A stretch of DNA of 64,000 nt, from assembly GCF_963973895.1 (NCBI RefSeq), contig NZ_CAXBBF010000005.1; one strand, given 5' to 3'. A program made the translations under genes and the position numbers. Source of the DNA: Porticoccus sp950063125. GTDB taxonomy: Bacteria; Pseudomonadota; Gammaproteobacteria; Pseudomonadales; Porticoccaceae. Below are positions 51,577 through 60,948 of this stretch, piece by piece (positions within the stretch are counted from its first letter, which is position 1; every line of letters begins with the position of its first letter). The notes beneath the pieces were generated by a model that saw only the letters and a list, made by a program, of their open reading frames with translations, was not told where the DNA came from and did no database searches.

Positions 51577-54500
51577 TCAGTGACTGGGGTTTTTGTCCAG
51601 CTCGTGATCCAGTTTCTGGGACACAAAGCCCGGTCCCCGGGAAAACCCTCCCAGCAAATTGTAGGCGACCGGCAGCACAAACAGTGTGAAGACGGTGGCA
51701 AATGCCACGCCACAGAAAAGTGTAATCCCCAGTACTTGCCGGGTTTCAGCGCCGGCGCCAAAAGACAGAATCAGGGGCACTGAACCGGCAACAGTGGTAA
51801 TACTGGTCATCAGGATTGGCCGCAAACGAACGCGTGCTGCTTCGGTAATTGCAGCTTTTACCGAAGCCCCTCGATCCCTTGCCTGATTGGCAAATTCTAC
51901 GATGAGAATACCGTTTTTTGCCGCCAGCCCCACCAGCATAATCAGGCCAATCTGGCTGTAGAGATTGAGTGTATTGCCGGTGGCCCAGAGCCCGAGCAAT
52001 CCGCCGGCGATTGCCATTGGCACCGTGAGCACAATAATAAAGGGATTGACGTAGCTCTCGAACTGGGCCGCCAGCACCAGAAACATCACGATAACCCCCA
52101 GTACGAAGGTGAAATAGGTGGCACTGCCGGAGGTTTTGTAATCCAGGGAGCGGCCTTTGTAATCCACGATGGCGTATTCCGGTAAGTGCTCGTCAACCAG
52201 CTTCTCCAGATACCGCAGCCCATCGCCCAGCGGCAGTCGATCTTCAAGGTTGGCATCAATGGTAATGGCGCGATTGCGGTTGTAGCGATTGAGGGTTTTG
52301 GAATCGGCAAATTCTCTCAATGACACCAGATTGGACAGGGGGATCAGCTGTTCCGAGCGGTCGGAGCGAACGTAGATATTGGTGAGGTCACCCGGACTGT
52401 TCTGTTGGTCGCGCTTGCCCTCAATCATCACGTCGTACTCTTCTCCTGTATCGATATAGGTGGTGATCCGCCGCGAAGCCAGCATGCTTTCCAGTGTACG
52501 GCCGATACTTTGTACCGATACGCCCAACTCTGCAGCCCGGTCATAATCAATCAATACCTGAACCTGCGGGCTGGTCTCCTTGTAGTCACTGTCAATATCG
52601 GTGAAGCCGGGGTTGTTCTTCTGCAACTCGGCAAACAGGATATCGCGCCAGGCAGCCAGTTCCTGATAGGTGCCCCCGGCAAGTACAAACTGCAGTGGTT
52701 TTGCGGTTCGGCTGCCGATTCCCTGTCGCATGATCGGATGAATTGTCACCCCTGCCAGATCCGCTGTTTGCAGACGAATTTCCGCCATAATATCCCAGGC
52801 AGAGCGCCGGCTATCCCAGTCACCCAGCACGACAATGACCATCCCGGTATTGAAGGCATCCCGAGGTGCGCGAATCAGGATTCGTTCAGCCTCACCAGTT
52901 TCCGCCAGCGGCATCAGTCGATGTTCGATCTCTTCCATGTACGCTTTGGTATAGGCGTAGCTGGCACCTTCAGGCCCCTTGACCATGATGAAAAACGCAC
53001 CGCGATCTTCCTTGGGGGCATATTCATTGGGGATCTGATTAACCAACAGGACACAGAGTCCAATGATGGCGACAAAGATTGCGATCACCAGATAGGGTTT
53101 TTCAATGGCCGCATCTACCGAATGTCCGTAGTGACCTTTTAACCGGTTAAAAAAACTGTCGACCTTCCGAACCAGCAAAGTGGGTTTTCCTGTCGGTTTC
53201 AGCACCAGTGACGCCAGCACCGGCGAGAGCGTCAGTGCCACCAGGCTTGAAAAACCCACCGCGGCGCTCATGGTCAGGGCAAATTCGGAAAACAGTCGAC
53301 CCATGTCGCCTTCGAGAATGGCGATCGGGGCAAATACCGCGATGAGTACCAGCGTTGTGGCAATCACCGCAAAACCCACCTGGCGGGTTCCCCGATAAGC
53401 AGCGACGATGGCGGATTCACCGTATTCTTCCATTCGCCGATGGATGTTCTCCAGCACGACAATGGCGTCATCCACCACCAGCCCGATGGCCAGGACCATG
53501 GCAAGCAGTGTCAGCAGGTTGACGGTAAAGCCCATGGCCATCAATACAATAAAAGTCGCAATCAGTGAGACGGGCACCGTTACTGCCGGAACCAGCATGG
53601 CCCGGGCGCTACCGAGAAACAGATAGATGATGAAAATCACCAGCGCAATGGCGATAGCCAGTGTCTTGTAAACTTCATTGATGGCCTTTTCAATAAACAC
53701 CGAGGTGTCATAACTCTGCTGAATCGACATGCCCTCGGGCAGTGTTTTGTTGAGTCGCTCTGCCTCGGCCTTTGCGGCACGGGAAACTTCCATGGTGTTG
53801 GCTGTGGATTGTTTGGTAATGCCAAGTCCGACCATGGTTTCACCGTTGCCCCGAAACAGGGTGCGGTATTCCTCGGTTCCCCGCTCCACGGTGCCCACAT
53901 CGTGCAGTCGCACCAGGTGGCCATTTTCCCCGCGTTTCAGCACCAGTTGACTGAAATCCTCGGCTGTCCTGAATACCCGTTCCACGCGGACGGTGAATTC
54001 CTGATCCACGGATTCGATTTTGCCTGCCGGGAGCTCTACATTTTCAGACCGCAGTGCTGATTCCACATCCGCTGAGGTCAGGTCGTGAGCGGCCAGCTTG
54101 ATGCGATCCAGCCAGATACGCATGGCGAAACTCTGACCCCCGCCCACTCTTACCAGTGCCACGCCATCGAGTACTGAAAAACGATCCGTCAGGTAGCGCT
54201 CGGCATAATCGGTCAGTTCCGGTATGGAGAGACGGTCACTGGTGAGGTTGAGCCACATGATGACGTCTTCGTTGGAATCGATTTTCTCCACATCGGGAAG
54301 GTCGGCTTCTTCGGGAAGATCCTCGAGAATGCGTGACACCCGATCACGCACATCATTGGCAGCTGCATCAATATCGCGGGAGAGGTTAAATTCAATATTG
54401 ATTCTCGATTCGCCGTCCGAGCTGTTGGACTCAATAAACTTGATACCTTCGAGGCCGGAGATCCGGTCTTCAATCAATTGCGTGATACGGGTTTCCACTA

Positions 54501-54672
54501 CGCTGGCAGCGGCGCCGGGGTATTTGGTCTGGATAGAGACAATCGGTGAATCGATATCGGGGTACTCTCGCAGTGGCAGGCGCTCGAAGGCGATCGTGCC
54601 GAAAGCGACCAGCAGCAGCGAAATGACAGAGGCAAAAACCGGGCGCCTGATGCTGATATCGGAGAGAAACAT
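51577..54672 (-). CDS. RND-family efflux permease
   Basis: 1031 aa resistance-nodulation-division (HAE1/AcrB-type) inner-membrane pump. Twelve transmembrane helices with the two large periplasmic loops after TM1 and TM7 are expected; TM4 has the proton-relay pair in GLVVDDAIVVLENI (about 400-413). Signature N-terminus SDISIRRPVFASVISLLL. Closest in general look to MexK/MdtC-like or MexW-like subfamilies, but the substrate cannot be deduced. It follows its adaptor by 5 nt. No outer-membrane channel gene is nearby, so it probably uses a shared TolC/OprM protein. Confidence 0.94.
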   Translation of the reverse strand: MFLSDISIRRPVFASVISLLLVAFGTIAFERLPLREYPDIDSPIVSIQTKYPGAAASVVETRITQLIEDRISGLEGIKFIESNSSDGESRINIEFNLSRDIDAAANDVRDRVSRILEDLPEEADLPDVEKIDSNEDVIMWLNLTSDRLSIPELTDYAERYLTDRFSVLDGVALVRVGGGQSFAMRIWLDRIKLAAHDLTSADVESALRSENVELPAGKIESVDQEFTVRVERVFRTAEDFSQLVLKRGENGHLVRLHDVGTVERGTEEYRTLFRGNGETMVGLGITKQSTANTMEVSRAAKAEAERLNKTLPEGMSIQQSYDTSVFIEKAINEVYKTLAIAIALVIFIIYLFLGSARAMLVPAVTVPVSLIATFIVLMAMGFTVNLLTLLAMVLAIGLVVDDAIVVLENIHRRMEEYGESAIVAAYRGTRQVGFAVIATTLVLIAVFAPIAILEGDMGRLFSEFALTMSAAVGFSSLVALTLSPVLASLVLKPTGKPTLLVRKVDSFFNRLKGHYGHSVDAAIEKPYLVIAIFVAIIGLCVLLVNQIPNEYAPKEDRGAFFIMVKGPEGASYAYTKAYMEEIEHRLMPLAETGEAERILIRAPRDAFNTGMVIVVLGDWDSRRSAWDIMAEIRLQTADLAGVTIHPIMRQGIGSRTAKPLQFVLAGGTYQELAAWRDILFAELQKNNPGFTDIDSDYKETSPQVQVLIDYDRAAELGVSVQSIGRTLESMLASRRITTYIDTGEEYDVMIEGKRDQQNSPGDLTNIYVRSDRSEQLIPLSNLVSLREFADSKTLNRYNRNRAITIDANLEDRLPLGDGLRYLEKLVDEHLPEYAIVDYKGRSLDYKTSGSATYFTFVLGVIVMFLVLAAQFESYVNPFIIVLTVPMAIAGGLLGLWATGNTLNLYSQIGLIMLVGLAAKNGILIVEFANQARDRGASVKAAITEAARVRLRPILMTSITTVAGSVPLILSFGAGAETRQVLGITLFCGVAFATVFTLFVLPVAYNLLGGFSRGPGFVSQKLDHELDKNPSH

Positions 54673-54677
54673 GGTAT

Positions 54678-55763
54678 TCAGTCTGTCTTGTCAGAGGGCG
54701 AGTTCTGTTGCCGGAGCAGCTCGCCCAGGGATTCGTTGCCTTTCTGTTCGGCAACAATATGGACCGCTGTGCCGTCATTGAGGCGCATGGTGCCGTGCGT
54801 AACCACCAGTTCCCCGGCCTCAATTCCCGAGATGACGGCGATAGCCCCCGGGCGGCGGGGCCCGGTGACCAGTTTGCGTTTCACCACCCGGGCGGGCTCG
54901 GCGGTGGTATTAACCACAAAGGCAAACTGGTTGAATCCCTCCTGGATCAGGGATTCCTCGGAAATCATGAGCCGCTCCTGTGGCGGCTTTTGTAATACCA
55001 CTGTGACCAGCATGCCGGGTTTCAGCTTGCGCTGTTCGTTGGGCAGCAGGGCTCTGACCATCACTGCCCGGGTAACGGGGTCGACCCTTGAGTCGATACT
55101 CGCCACTTCACCTTCAACCTGTTGGTTGTCCAGCTCCGGTGCTTTTGCTGTGATTTTCATACCGGGACGAAGGCTGCTGAGAAAGAGGGCAGGTACGGAC
55201 ATATCAAGTTTCATGATGCTGTCGTCGTCCAGCGTGGTAACGCTGTTTCCCGGAGTGATCAGCTGACCGACACTGATCTGCCTCAATCCGACGACCCCAT
55301 CAAAAGGGGCCAGAATCAGGCGGTCTGCCAACCTCGACCGGGTAGCATTGAGCTTTGCTTTGGCCGTTTCAAAGGCCGCCCGCCTTTCATCCAGCAGTGA
55401 TTCCGTGGACAGTTTTGCATTGACCAGCGATTGAATGCGCTGATATTGTCGCTCGGCTTCCTTGACGGTTGAAAGTGCCTCTTCAAGCTGTGCTTGCTCC
55501 TCTGCACTGGCCATTTCCACCAGCACATCGCCCGCATTGACCCGCTGGCCATCGTCAAAGTGGATCGCCGTGATTGTTTCCGTGACGGTGGAGGAGAGCG
55601 TGACGGCCTCATTGGCTTTCAGGGTGCCGATGGCTTCTATTTTTTCGGAGAGTGGTTCGGTGGCCGCGGCCTTGACGAACACGGGAACTGCTGCCGGGGC
55701 AGCGAAAATGCCGAGTGGCAAGCTGTATAGGGAAAGGGCAAAAAAAATTGCCTTGAAGTGCAT
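54678..55763 (-). CDS. Efflux periplasmic adaptor (membrane fusion protein)
   Basis: 361 aa from ATG 55763, preceded by AAGGA at 7 nt; a longer in-frame form (to 55919) lacks this and hides the signal peptide. Signal sequence (about 1-21, ending FAAPAA), then a biotinyl-lipoyl-like half (TITAIHFDDGQRVNAGDVL), an alpha-hairpin (about 85-145), the second lipoyl half (ADRLILAPFDGVVGLRQISVGQ), and beta-barrel and membrane-proximal domains. No lipobox. It precedes the RND permease in one operon. Confidence 0.92.
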   Translation of the reverse strand: MHFKAIFFALSLYSLPLGIFAAPAAVPVFVKAAATEPLSEKIEAIGTLKANEAVTLSSTVTETITAIHFDDGQRVNAGDVLVEMASAEEQAQLEEALSTVKEAERQYQRIQSLVNAKLSTESLLDERRAAFETAKAKLNATRSRLADRLILAPFDGVVGLRQISVGQLITPGNSVTTLDDDSIMKLDMSVPALFLSSLRPGMKITAKAPELDNQQVEGEVASIDSRVDPVTRAVMVRALLPNEQRKLKPGMLVTVVLQKPPQERLMISEESLIQEGFNQFAFVVNTTAEPARVVKRKLVTGPRRPGAIAVISGIEAGELVVTHGTMRLNDGTAVHIVAEQKGNESLGELLRQQNSPSDKTD

Positions 55764-56074
55764 GCGGAGATCCTTGATTGCTACTCGGATATCAGCCGGT
55801 TTCCCAGCTGTTCGATTCCTGAATAAGTGACAGTATTCTGCCTTGGGAATATGACAGTCGGGGGAAACCCTGCCAATGGAAACTGGTGGTTTTTCTGGTG
55901 ATATCCGCGCAGACGGCAATGTTTTATTCCCCAGAATTTTTATTAACCCGTTAATACGGCCCTACTAAAGATCCATGAATTACTTATATTTCAGTTCCCC
56001 AGTCAGTAGAGCGGGGTGTTGCCTGGCAGAATTTGTTATCGTTACACACCTTAAGTGAAGCAGCCAGAATATGT
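55764..56074. other. 311-bp intergenic region upstream of RND operon
   Basis: The longest stretch without a gene in the window. It should contain the minus-strand promoter of the adaptor/permease operon and the 3' end of the AhpA-like gene. Apart from the inverted repeat at 55941-55956, I see no regulator gene, no strong terminator and no confident -35/-10 pair. Confidence 0.4.
55941..55956. repeat. 7-bp inverted repeat upstream of the RND operon
   Basis: TATTAAC-CC-GTTAATA is a perfect 7+2+7 inverted repeat, about 178 bp upstream of the adaptor ATG. Its symmetry is typical of a dimeric regulator site, but no cognate regulator is encoded in the window. Confidence 0.5.
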
Positions 56075-57322
56075 TTAGAGGGGATCGAGTTGTTCCCCCC
56101 ATATCGCCAGTTGCCGCTTGAGGCGAGCTTCACTGTGTTCACCCAAATGATTAATCCGGTATACGGCGCTCCCTTCGGCCAGTGGCGAGAGATCGATATC
56201 ATCCAGCTCGGCCAGTTGAAGATCGGTGTGTTCAGCCAGCAGAATTTCGCCCGCTGCAGCTTTATCCAACAGGCTCTGCATTTCGGCAAGGCGTTTGCCG
56301 AGTTCGCGCTCGCTCAGCAGAATTGAAGGTGAAGCCTGTTGTAGTCCTGGGGAAACTGCTGCGGTCAGCTCAACTGTGATGCCCTGTTTGTCCAGTAACT
56401 GCGAACTGAGGCGGAGCAGTGCAGCAGCACAATGTATCGCACGGGACAGCTGGTCATTGTCACCCTCGGCAAACTCCAGATAAATATGATAGTCGCTTCC
56501 CGGTAAACGCGTTGCCCCATAGAGGCGTTCTGCACCTTCGACCAGCTGGTCCAGCTTCACCATCAGTGTTTTAAAATGTTCCTGGTTTAGTAGTGCTTCC
56601 AGGCGGGGGAGGTTGCGGCAGGCGATCGCAAGGGTTGCCACCGATTGACCGAATAGTGGATGCGATGCGGTGCCAGGTTTACGCAGAAGGGGCTCTATTC
56701 GGTATTCAAGCTGGGCCAGTTCGTCCCCTTTACCGGTTTCGTTGCCCGGTAGTTGTTCAAGTAATGTCGTTAATCTGCGTGAGAGGCCGTTGCCAAACCG
56801 GAAAGCGACAAAAACCAGGATGGCGGCCAGTAAAATCCACAGCAACAGTAATATTCGTGTGGCAGTGGTTGTCTGTGCTGCATAATAATCGGGCTGTAGA
56901 ATGACAGACACAAATCCGATTGTGTTGTCATCAACACTGACGGGGCTTCGATAGCGGCTGATGTCCATCGAGCGTCGGTCATTGTCGCCGGCCCTGGCAA
57001 TCAGCTGGTTTTCAATGTCGTACACTGCGGTCTGACTTACGCCAGTAATGTCGAGCATGTCGTCAAGTTCCACTTGCAGGCTCAGGCTGTCCCGGTGGAT
57101 CAGTGGCTCCCGGATCACTTTTGCGAGTTGTCCGGCCAGTATATTGCCCAGGTGACTTTCCTGTTGTGATGTCAACGCATTCATCTGCTGGCTATGGGTA
57201 AGCCCCAGTGCAAGACCGGTGAGCACTGAAAAAATGAGTGCAGCGAGGGGGATAAGTTTGTCAAAAGATCGTTTGGTGTGGCCCATGCTGGTGACATATC
57301 CCTGTGATTGGCTATTGCTCAT
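56075..57322 (-). CDS. AhpA/YtjB-like inner-membrane protein
   Basis: 415 aa. An N-terminal transmembrane segment (about 20-42), a periplasmic domain (about 43-150; VSVILQPDYYAAQ), a second transmembrane segment (about 155-177) and a long cytoplasmic part with an adenylate-cyclase-like or ferredoxin-like region (about 220-390). Such proteins are encoded head-to-head with serB in gammaproteobacteria (E. coli YtjB; PA4961 in Pseudomonas). AhpA in Pseudomonas relatives has been linked to peroxide resistance, but I assign no function. ATG 57322 or 57286 could be the start; 66 bp separate it from serB. Confidence 0.75.
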   Translation of the reverse strand: MSNSQSQGYVTSMGHTKRSFDKLIPLAALIFSVLTGLALGLTHSQQMNALTSQQESHLGNILAGQLAKVIREPLIHRDSLSLQVELDDMLDITGVSQTAVYDIENQLIARAGDNDRRSMDISRYRSPVSVDDNTIGFVSVILQPDYYAAQTTTATRILLLLWILLAAILVFVAFRFGNGLSRRLTTLLEQLPGNETGKGDELAQLEYRIEPLLRKPGTASHPLFGQSVATLAIACRNLPRLEALLNQEHFKTLMVKLDQLVEGAERLYGATRLPGSDYHIYLEFAEGDNDQLSRAIHCAAALLRLSSQLLDKQGITVELTAAVSPGLQQASPSILLSERELGKRLAEMQSLLDKAAAGEILLAEHTDLQLAELDDIDLSPLAEGSAVYRINHLGEHSEARLKRQLAIWGEQLDPL

Positions 57323-57387
57323 TCTATCTCATTCGCTGCTCTCCTATAATACTCGCGCCGATAAGGTTGTGATGATTCCCACCAAAA

Positions 57388-58641
57388 ATGGAAACCACTG
57401 TGAGAGAAATTCTACTGATCAATGTTGCCGGAGAGGACAAGCCGGGTATTACCAGTGCTGTCTCCCGGGTGCTCGACGAGCACGGCGCAGATATTCTGGA
57501 TATTGGTCAGGCGGTGATCCACGATAACCTCAATCTCGGCATTCTGGCCATGATTCCCGACGGCCAGCAATCGGCTCTGGTGCAGAAGGAAATTCTCTTC
57601 AGCCTCTATGCCATGGATATGCGGGTGCGCTTTCAGCCTATTTCCGAGTCAAGTTATGAACACTGGGTGGAGCAACAGGGCAAGCCACGCCATATTGTGA
57701 CTCTGCTTGCTCGCCGGGTGGCCGCCCACCACATTGCGAGAGTGACAGCTGTGACCGTAGAGCAGGGTCTGAATATTGATAAAATTACCCGCCTGTCCGG
57801 GCGAGTGCCACTGGAGCGTATCGAGGCCAATACCAAGGCCTGTGTAGAGTTTTCCCTGCGGGGTGTTCCTGTGGATCTGACGGCGTTGCGTGCCTCCCTG
57901 TTGGAGTTATCTGCTGAGCTGGATATCGATGTCGCCTATCAGGAAGACAACATTTATCGCCGCAACCGCCGGCTAGTCGTCTTTGATATGGATTCGACTT
58001 TGATTGAAGCGGAGGTTATCGATGAGCTGGCCAAGGAGGCGGGAGTAGGCGATGAGGTGGCAGCCATCACCGATGCAGCGATGCGCGGTGAATTGGACTT
58101 CAAGGCGAGCTTTGCAGAGCGAATGAAATTACTGCGGGGGCTGGATGAATCAGTGCTGGCGGCGGTGGCTGCACGCCTGAAACTAACGGAGGGCGCTGAA
58201 AACCTGATGTCTACACTACGTCTGTTAGGCTATAGAACGGCTATTCTGTCCGGGGGCTTTGATTATTTTGCACGGCATATTCAGAAGCAGCTTGGCATTG
58301 ATTACATTTATGCCAACCATCTTGAGGTGGTTGACGGCCAGGTGACTGGCCGGGTGTGCGGTGAAGTGGTCGATGGCCAGCGCAAGGCACAATTGCTACG
58401 TGAAATTGCTGCCAGTGAAAATATCAGTCTGGAGCAGGTGATTGCCGTTGGGGATGGTGCCAATGATTTGCCGATGCTCAGTATCGCGGGGCTGGGGATC
58501 GCCTTTCGGGCGAAACCGCTGGTAAAAGCCACCGCCAAGCAGTCAATCTCGAAGTTGGGCCTGGATGGCATACTTTACCTGATGGGTCTGAGTGACCGGG
58601 ATACACTGCTCTGGCAGCACGAGCAATTGCTGTCGGGCTAA
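57388..58641 (+). CDS. serB: Phosphoserine phosphatase SerB
   Basis: Last step of serine biosynthesis, 417 aa. Two N-terminal ACT-like regions (about 8-90 and 105-190; REILLINVAGEDKPG) precede a HAD phosphatase (about 200-400) with motif I FDMDSTLIEAE, motif II AILSGGFDYF, a lysine and motif III VGDGANDLPML. ATG 57388 is taken; GTG 57400 (VREILL) is a plausible alternative with GGA 7-8 nt upstream. The gene order (membrane protein)-serB-fimX is that of Pseudomonas. Its stop abuts the stop of fimX. Confidence 0.96.
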   Translation: METTVREILLINVAGEDKPGITSAVSRVLDEHGADILDIGQAVIHDNLNLGILAMIPDGQQSALVQKEILFSLYAMDMRVRFQPISESSYEHWVEQQGKPRHIVTLLARRVAAHHIARVTAVTVEQGLNIDKITRLSGRVPLERIEANTKACVEFSLRGVPVDLTALRASLLELSAELDIDVAYQEDNIYRRNRRLVVFDMDSTLIEAEVIDELAKEAGVGDEVAAITDAAMRGELDFKASFAERMKLLRGLDESVLAAVAARLKLTEGAENLMSTLRLLGYRTAILSGGFDYFARHIQKQLGIDYIYANHLEVVDGQVTGRVCGEVVDGQRKAQLLREIAASENISLEQVIAVGDGANDLPMLSIAGLGIAFRAKPLVKATAKQSISKLGLDGILYLMGLSDRDTLLWQHEQLLSG

Positions 58642-60729
58642 TTAGTTGTCATCGTCACTGAAATCGTAGTTCATGCGTTGAGACGGCGGTTGCAGGAAGT
58701 GGCCTTGGATATAATGAACCCCGCAGGTCCAGAGTATGGGTATCATGTCTGCCCGCTCGACAAAGGGGACAATAATTTGTTCATTTTCGATTTTCAGTGA
58801 ACTGATCAGGCTCTTGAGTTCGGCCAGGCTTTCATCGTTCTGGTAAGCCTTTTCAATGATGACGCTATCAAACTTGATGTAATTGACCGACAGGTTTTGC
58901 AATAGCTTCATTGGCTCAATGGCCAGCCCGAAGTGCGATAACGCGACATCACCATTGATTCTGCTCAGCTCTTCAATCAGCTCCACAGAGCGGTGGTACT
59001 GACGGGCGACATCGATTTCTCGCAACTGGAAGATGACGTTTTTGGGGTATAGCCCGGATGCTTTCAGTGCCACTTTCAGCCAGGGGATAAAGCCCTCGTC
59101 GGTCAGGGTATGGCTGCAGATGTTGATGAAAAGACGCGTGGTTGGAGCACTCTTCAGTTTTTCTGAAAGCGCTTTGAATGACTCCAGAATCACCCAGTGG
59201 TCAATGTCTCTGGCCGCATCGGTTTTAAAGACCTTGGCAATAAAGTTGTCCGGCAGCGCTTTTTCGTCGGCTTCCGGCTTGGTTTGGATAAAGACTTCGT
59301 AAAATTGTTCCTGCTTGCCCTGCAGTGGGATGATGGGTTGGTAGAGCAGCTCGAAGAGCTTGTCTTCCAGCATGGCTCTGGCGGTTTCCTCGACATCTTC
59401 CTCACAGTATTCCGGGCCGATTTCCGATTGATAGAGGTTGGCGCCGTTGGCGAAGTCCCCGTTATTTTTTTGGTGCAGTTCGGTGAGTGCAGAAAGGGCT
59501 TTCTCGATACAGCCCTCTGCAGTGGCAACGGTTTCGCTGATCACAGATGCCCCGATACCCAGAGTCAGGGCAAAGGTTTGCTCTCCCAATTGAAAAATAT
59601 GCTTGCCTACGGACTCGCACAGTTGGTTGGCAAACATCAGAGCTGCATCGGTCCCGGTATTGGGCATGATCATCACCAGCGTGTCTTCCTTGAAACGCAT
59701 GAGACTGACATCCTGGCTTGATGCATCCCTGATCTTGTCCACCAGTTGTGAGACCAGTTCTTCGGTTTTTTGTATGCCAATTTCTGCCAGAATACTGCTG
59801 TAGCGATCCAGGGTGATATAGAGCAGGACTGAAGAGCTATGCTTCTGCGCGGCGAGACGAATGGCGTTGTTGATCAGCTCAATAACCTTGTCGCGCTGAA
59901 TGTTCATCGCACCGGATGGCTCGGCGCCTTGATCGTCGCCAGTACTCACTTGGCCATCCAGAAACTGCCTGCTGATGACCAGCTCCAAAGCCGGTTCGCC
60001 CTGATAATCCACCTTGGCTATTCTGGCCTCGATTGGAATCGGTATTTCGTCGTTGGTGATGCCGGTAAAACGCAGGGTTTCCAGCGGGATTTCTTCGTCC
60101 TTGTCGATGGGCCGGAGATACTCCTTGAGGCGGGCGTGATCCTCTGGTGCAATCGTATCAATCACCGGCAGGCAAAGCATGCTGTCACTTTCCAGATGAC
60201 CAAACAGCTGGGCAAAACTGTCATTGGTGAACAGATAAGTACCTTCCTGAATAATCGCAATGGCATCTACCGAGGAGCCCAGCAGTCTTTCGCAACGGTT
60301 TTCTGCATCGGCATACCGACGCCTGAACTGACGCAACAGACGTCGTTGTTCAAGGTTGAACAGTGTTCTTGCGACCACCAGCAGTAACTGCTGGTCTTCG
60401 TCCAGAGGCAACACATCCGCTGCGCCCAAGCGTAACCCCTCGACAATTTCTGTGACGTTGTACTGTTCCGAAATCAGAATAACGGGGGTGTCCAGGTCAA
60501 AACGTCTGATGAGGGAGAAGATGGATTTAATGGGTGTGTTTTCGCCCTGATATTGACCAATAATCATATCCCAGGGCTTTTCCTGCAGCAGTTTTGATAG
60601 TACTTCTTCCTGATTGACATGCTTTGACTCAGCGCGGTAGTTGGCGTTGCGAAGCAAGCTGACAATACGGTTAGCCTCTTCAAAGCTGTCGTGGACCAGT
60701 AAAAGCTTCAGGGCGCTGTCTGGGATCAT
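58642..60729 (-). CDS. fimX: FimX-type degenerate GGDEF-EAL protein
   Basis: 695 aa, against about 691 for P. aeruginosa FimX, and next to serB as there. Domains: receiver-like (about 1-125; FDLDTPVILISEQY), PAS (about 135-260), GGDEF-like (about 275-420) with FKEDTL where GGDEF should be, and EAL-like (about 440-690). The EAL signature reads EVF, DDFGTG reads SHFGLA and the C-terminal motifs are altered, so catalysis is unlikely. FimX is a high-affinity c-di-GMP receptor that controls type IV pilus extension through PilB and PilZ. pilMNOPQ is encoded elsewhere in this window. Confidence 0.92.
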   Translation of the reverse strand: MIPDSALKLLLVHDSFEEANRIVSLLRNANYRAESKHVNQEEVLSKLLQEKPWDMIIGQYQGENTPIKSIFSLIRRFDLDTPVILISEQYNVTEIVEGLRLGAADVLPLDEDQQLLLVVARTLFNLEQRRLLRQFRRRYADAENRCERLLGSSVDAIAIIQEGTYLFTNDSFAQLFGHLESDSMLCLPVIDTIAPEDHARLKEYLRPIDKDEEIPLETLRFTGITNDEIPIPIEARIAKVDYQGEPALELVISRQFLDGQVSTGDDQGAEPSGAMNIQRDKVIELINNAIRLAAQKHSSSVLLYITLDRYSSILAEIGIQKTEELVSQLVDKIRDASSQDVSLMRFKEDTLVMIMPNTGTDAALMFANQLCESVGKHIFQLGEQTFALTLGIGASVISETVATAEGCIEKALSALTELHQKNNGDFANGANLYQSEIGPEYCEEDVEETARAMLEDKLFELLYQPIIPLQGKQEQFYEVFIQTKPEADEKALPDNFIAKVFKTDAARDIDHWVILESFKALSEKLKSAPTTRLFINICSHTLTDEGFIPWLKVALKASGLYPKNVIFQLREIDVARQYHRSVELIEELSRINGDVALSHFGLAIEPMKLLQNLSVNYIKFDSVIIEKAYQNDESLAELKSLISSLKIENEQIIVPFVERADMIPILWTCGVHYIQGHFLQPPSQRMNYDFSDDDN

Positions 60730-60779
60730 TTAGGCTGGGCTCCTGAATCGTGCAGGGTGAGTTTTTGTTAGATTGCCGT

Positions 60780-60785
60780 ATTATA
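60780..60785 (-). promoter_or_regulatory. Consensus -10 box for fimX
   Basis: A perfect TATAAT on the minus strand, 50 nt before the fimX ATG. The -35 region is poor (GTGTTC at 17 nt). Confidence 0.4.
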
Positions 60786-60916
60786 AGGCAATGGAGGCCG
60801 AGGAACACGCAGCCAATCCCTGAGCACTGTTTTTCCCCTGAGACTAAAATGCGAGCCGTACCACATTATCGACAAAAAAGCGGAATAAAGCGAAATAGTG
60901 ACCGGCATGACTTCAA

Positions 60917-60948
60917 GTTAACGGTACCTTACGTTAATGGTACCTTGC
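60917..60948. repeat. Imperfect tandem 16-bp duplication at the epmB 3' end
   Basis: Two adjacent 16-bp units, GTTAACGGTACCTTAC and GTTAATGGTACCTTGC, differ at two positions and each contains GGTACC. They span the epmB stop codon (TAA at 60929-60931). Confidence 0.75.

Noticed and set aside
52405..53142. 245-codon open frame antisense to the RND permease
   Set aside because: Low-complexity His/Gln-rich translation typical of an antisense shadow.
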